Of a DNA stretch of 6,543 nucleotides, positions 6,348 through 6,543 are shown in pieces (position 1 is the first letter of the stretch; each line of letters starts with the position of its first letter). The stretch spans positions 1 through 6,543 of the forward strand of contig JAAYZJ010000161.1 of assembly GCA_012514915.1 (NCBI GenBank). The letters are read 5' to 3'. Source of the DNA: Lentisphaerota bacterium. GTDB taxonomy: Bacteria > Verrucomicrobiota > Kiritimatiellia > RFP12 > JAAYLN01. The notes under the pieces are model-generated. The model saw only the letters and a program-made list of their open reading frames with translations, did not search any database and was not told the DNA's origin. The translations under genes and the position numbers were made by a program.

Positions 6348-6376
6348 TGAATAAGAAGGGAGTTTAGCAAAACCAA
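6348..6376 (-). promoter_or_regulatory. Candidate promoter for efpL-parA
   Basis: On the - strand, TTGGTT (complement of 6371-6376) and TATTCA (complement of 6348-6353) are separated by exactly 17 bases. Each matches the sigma70 consensus at only 3/6 positions. Transcription would start near 6341, giving a very short leader of about 14 nt, in keeping with the missing Shine-Dalgarno. The spacing and local A/T richness support it, but the hexamers are weak. Confidence 0.35.
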
Positions 6377-6380
6377 CCGC

Positions 6381-6399
6381 CCGGTGCCAGTACCGGTGC
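6381..6399. repeat. Short direct/inverted repeat upstream of efpL
   Basis: CCGGTGC occurs at 6381-6387 and again at 6393-6399, five bases apart. In addition CCGGT (6381-6385) is inverted as ACCGG (6392-6396). It sits just upstream of the candidate efpL -35 box, where an activator or repressor site could lie. It is short enough to be chance in GC-rich sequence. Confidence 0.3.
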
Positions 6400-6417
6400 G
6401 CGACAATGAATAGCCCG

Positions 6418-6446
6418 GGTGCGATTCAACTTGGTTGAATCGCACC
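6418..6446. repeat. Perfect 13 bp inverted repeat (hairpin)
   Basis: GGTGCGATTCAAC at 6418-6430 is followed by the 3-base loop TTG (6431-6433) and its exact reverse complement GTTGAATCGCACC at 6434-6446. There are 13 uninterrupted pairs. There is no T-run after it on either strand, so it is not a standard intrinsic terminator. Possible roles are a regulator operator, a dispersed palindromic repeat unit, or a Rho-type or bidirectional 3' end for a gene beyond the window edge. Confidence 0.85.
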
Positions 6447-6482
6447 GAATTCAGAATTCAGAATTCAGTATCCAGAATATTG
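6447..6482. repeat. Heptanucleotide tandem repeat
   Basis: GAATTCA is repeated three times without error (6447-6453, 6454-6460, 6461-6467). Two decayed units, GTATCCA (6468-6474) and GAATATT (6475-6481), follow. The array starts at the base directly after the 13 bp inverted repeat and is clearly richer in A/T than the rest of the window. Heptameric arrays like this are known from intergenic DNA in several bacteria and arise by replication slippage. Confidence 0.8.
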
Positions 6483-6484
6483 CA

Positions 6485-6509
6485 CGACAACAACTTAAGT
6501 GTCTTGTCG
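6485..6509. repeat. Imperfect palindrome
   Basis: CGACAA (6485-6490) is inverted as TTGTCG (6504-6509), and the 8-base palindrome ACTTAAGT (6493-6500) lies between them, nearly on the same centre. It may be an operator-like site or the end of a repeat element that continues past the window. The remaining bases to 6543 hold nothing I can identify; frames on both strands are open there but are too short to judge. Confidence 0.35.
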
Positions 6510-6543
6510 CCCATCCAGGATGTGGTCTCGATTGTGCGGACAC

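Noticed and set aside
6345..6440. The octamer GGTTGAAT occurs both at the candidate efpL -10 box and in the palindrome arm
   Set aside because: An 8-base match within about 200 bases is not rare enough to claim a shared regulator site.
6418..6446. Palindrome as an intrinsic terminator
   Set aside because: No run of T follows on either strand, so it lacks the second half of a standard Rho-independent signal.

Overview
This is a GC-rich bacterial chromosomal window of ordinary core genes. It holds a riboflavin-biosynthesis cluster with nusB, a divergent short-chain dehydrogenase-like (SDR) gene, and an opposing efpL-parA pair. The lumazine synthase, the EfpL-type EF-P paralogue and the gene order would suit a high-GC member of the Planctomycetes-Verrucomicrobia-Chlamydiae (PVC) group such as Kiritimatiellota, Lentisphaerae or Verrucomicrobia. 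That assignment is an impression from sequence style, not a demonstrated placement. I see no CRISPR array, rRNA, tRNA, transposase or phage gene.

Left part, + strand: the last 30 codons of an unrecognised gene end at 93. About 340 non-coding bases follow and contain a good sigma70-type promoter (TTGAGT, 17 bp, CATAAT). The promoter fixes the start of ribBA at 434. The genes then run tightly packed: ribBA, a 16 bp gap, ribH, a 1 bp TGATG overlap, nusB, a 4 bp gap, ribD, a 34 bp gap, then an NAD(P)-binding SDR-family protein. RibBA makes both precursor branches from GTP and ribulose 5-phosphate, RibD performs the deamination and reduction on the pyrimidine branch, and RibH joins the branches into 6,7-dimethyl-8-ribityllumazine. 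Riboflavin synthase (ribE), needed for the last step, is not in the window. No FMN riboswitch is visible in the ribBA leader.

Right part, - strand: an EF-P paralogue of the EfpL/YeiP type with an arginine loop tip is followed after 16 bp by a Soj/ParA-type ATPase. ParA and the SDR gene converge and share the four bases CTAG, which carry both stop codons, so no intergenic space is left for a terminator. No parB lies beside parA.

Right edge: upstream of efpL is a comparatively AT-rich stretch of about 215 bases with a candidate weak promoter, a perfect 13 bp inverted repeat with a 3-base loop, and immediately after it a 7-base tandem repeat (three exact copies plus two decayed ones). This is the only part of the window with structure that genes do not explain. 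I did not find a convincing undescribed multi-gene system. The most useful leads are the double Phe-to-Asn change in the RibH active site, the EfpL/Soj pairing, the SDR protein without its catalytic Tyr/Lys, and the palindrome/heptamer block.
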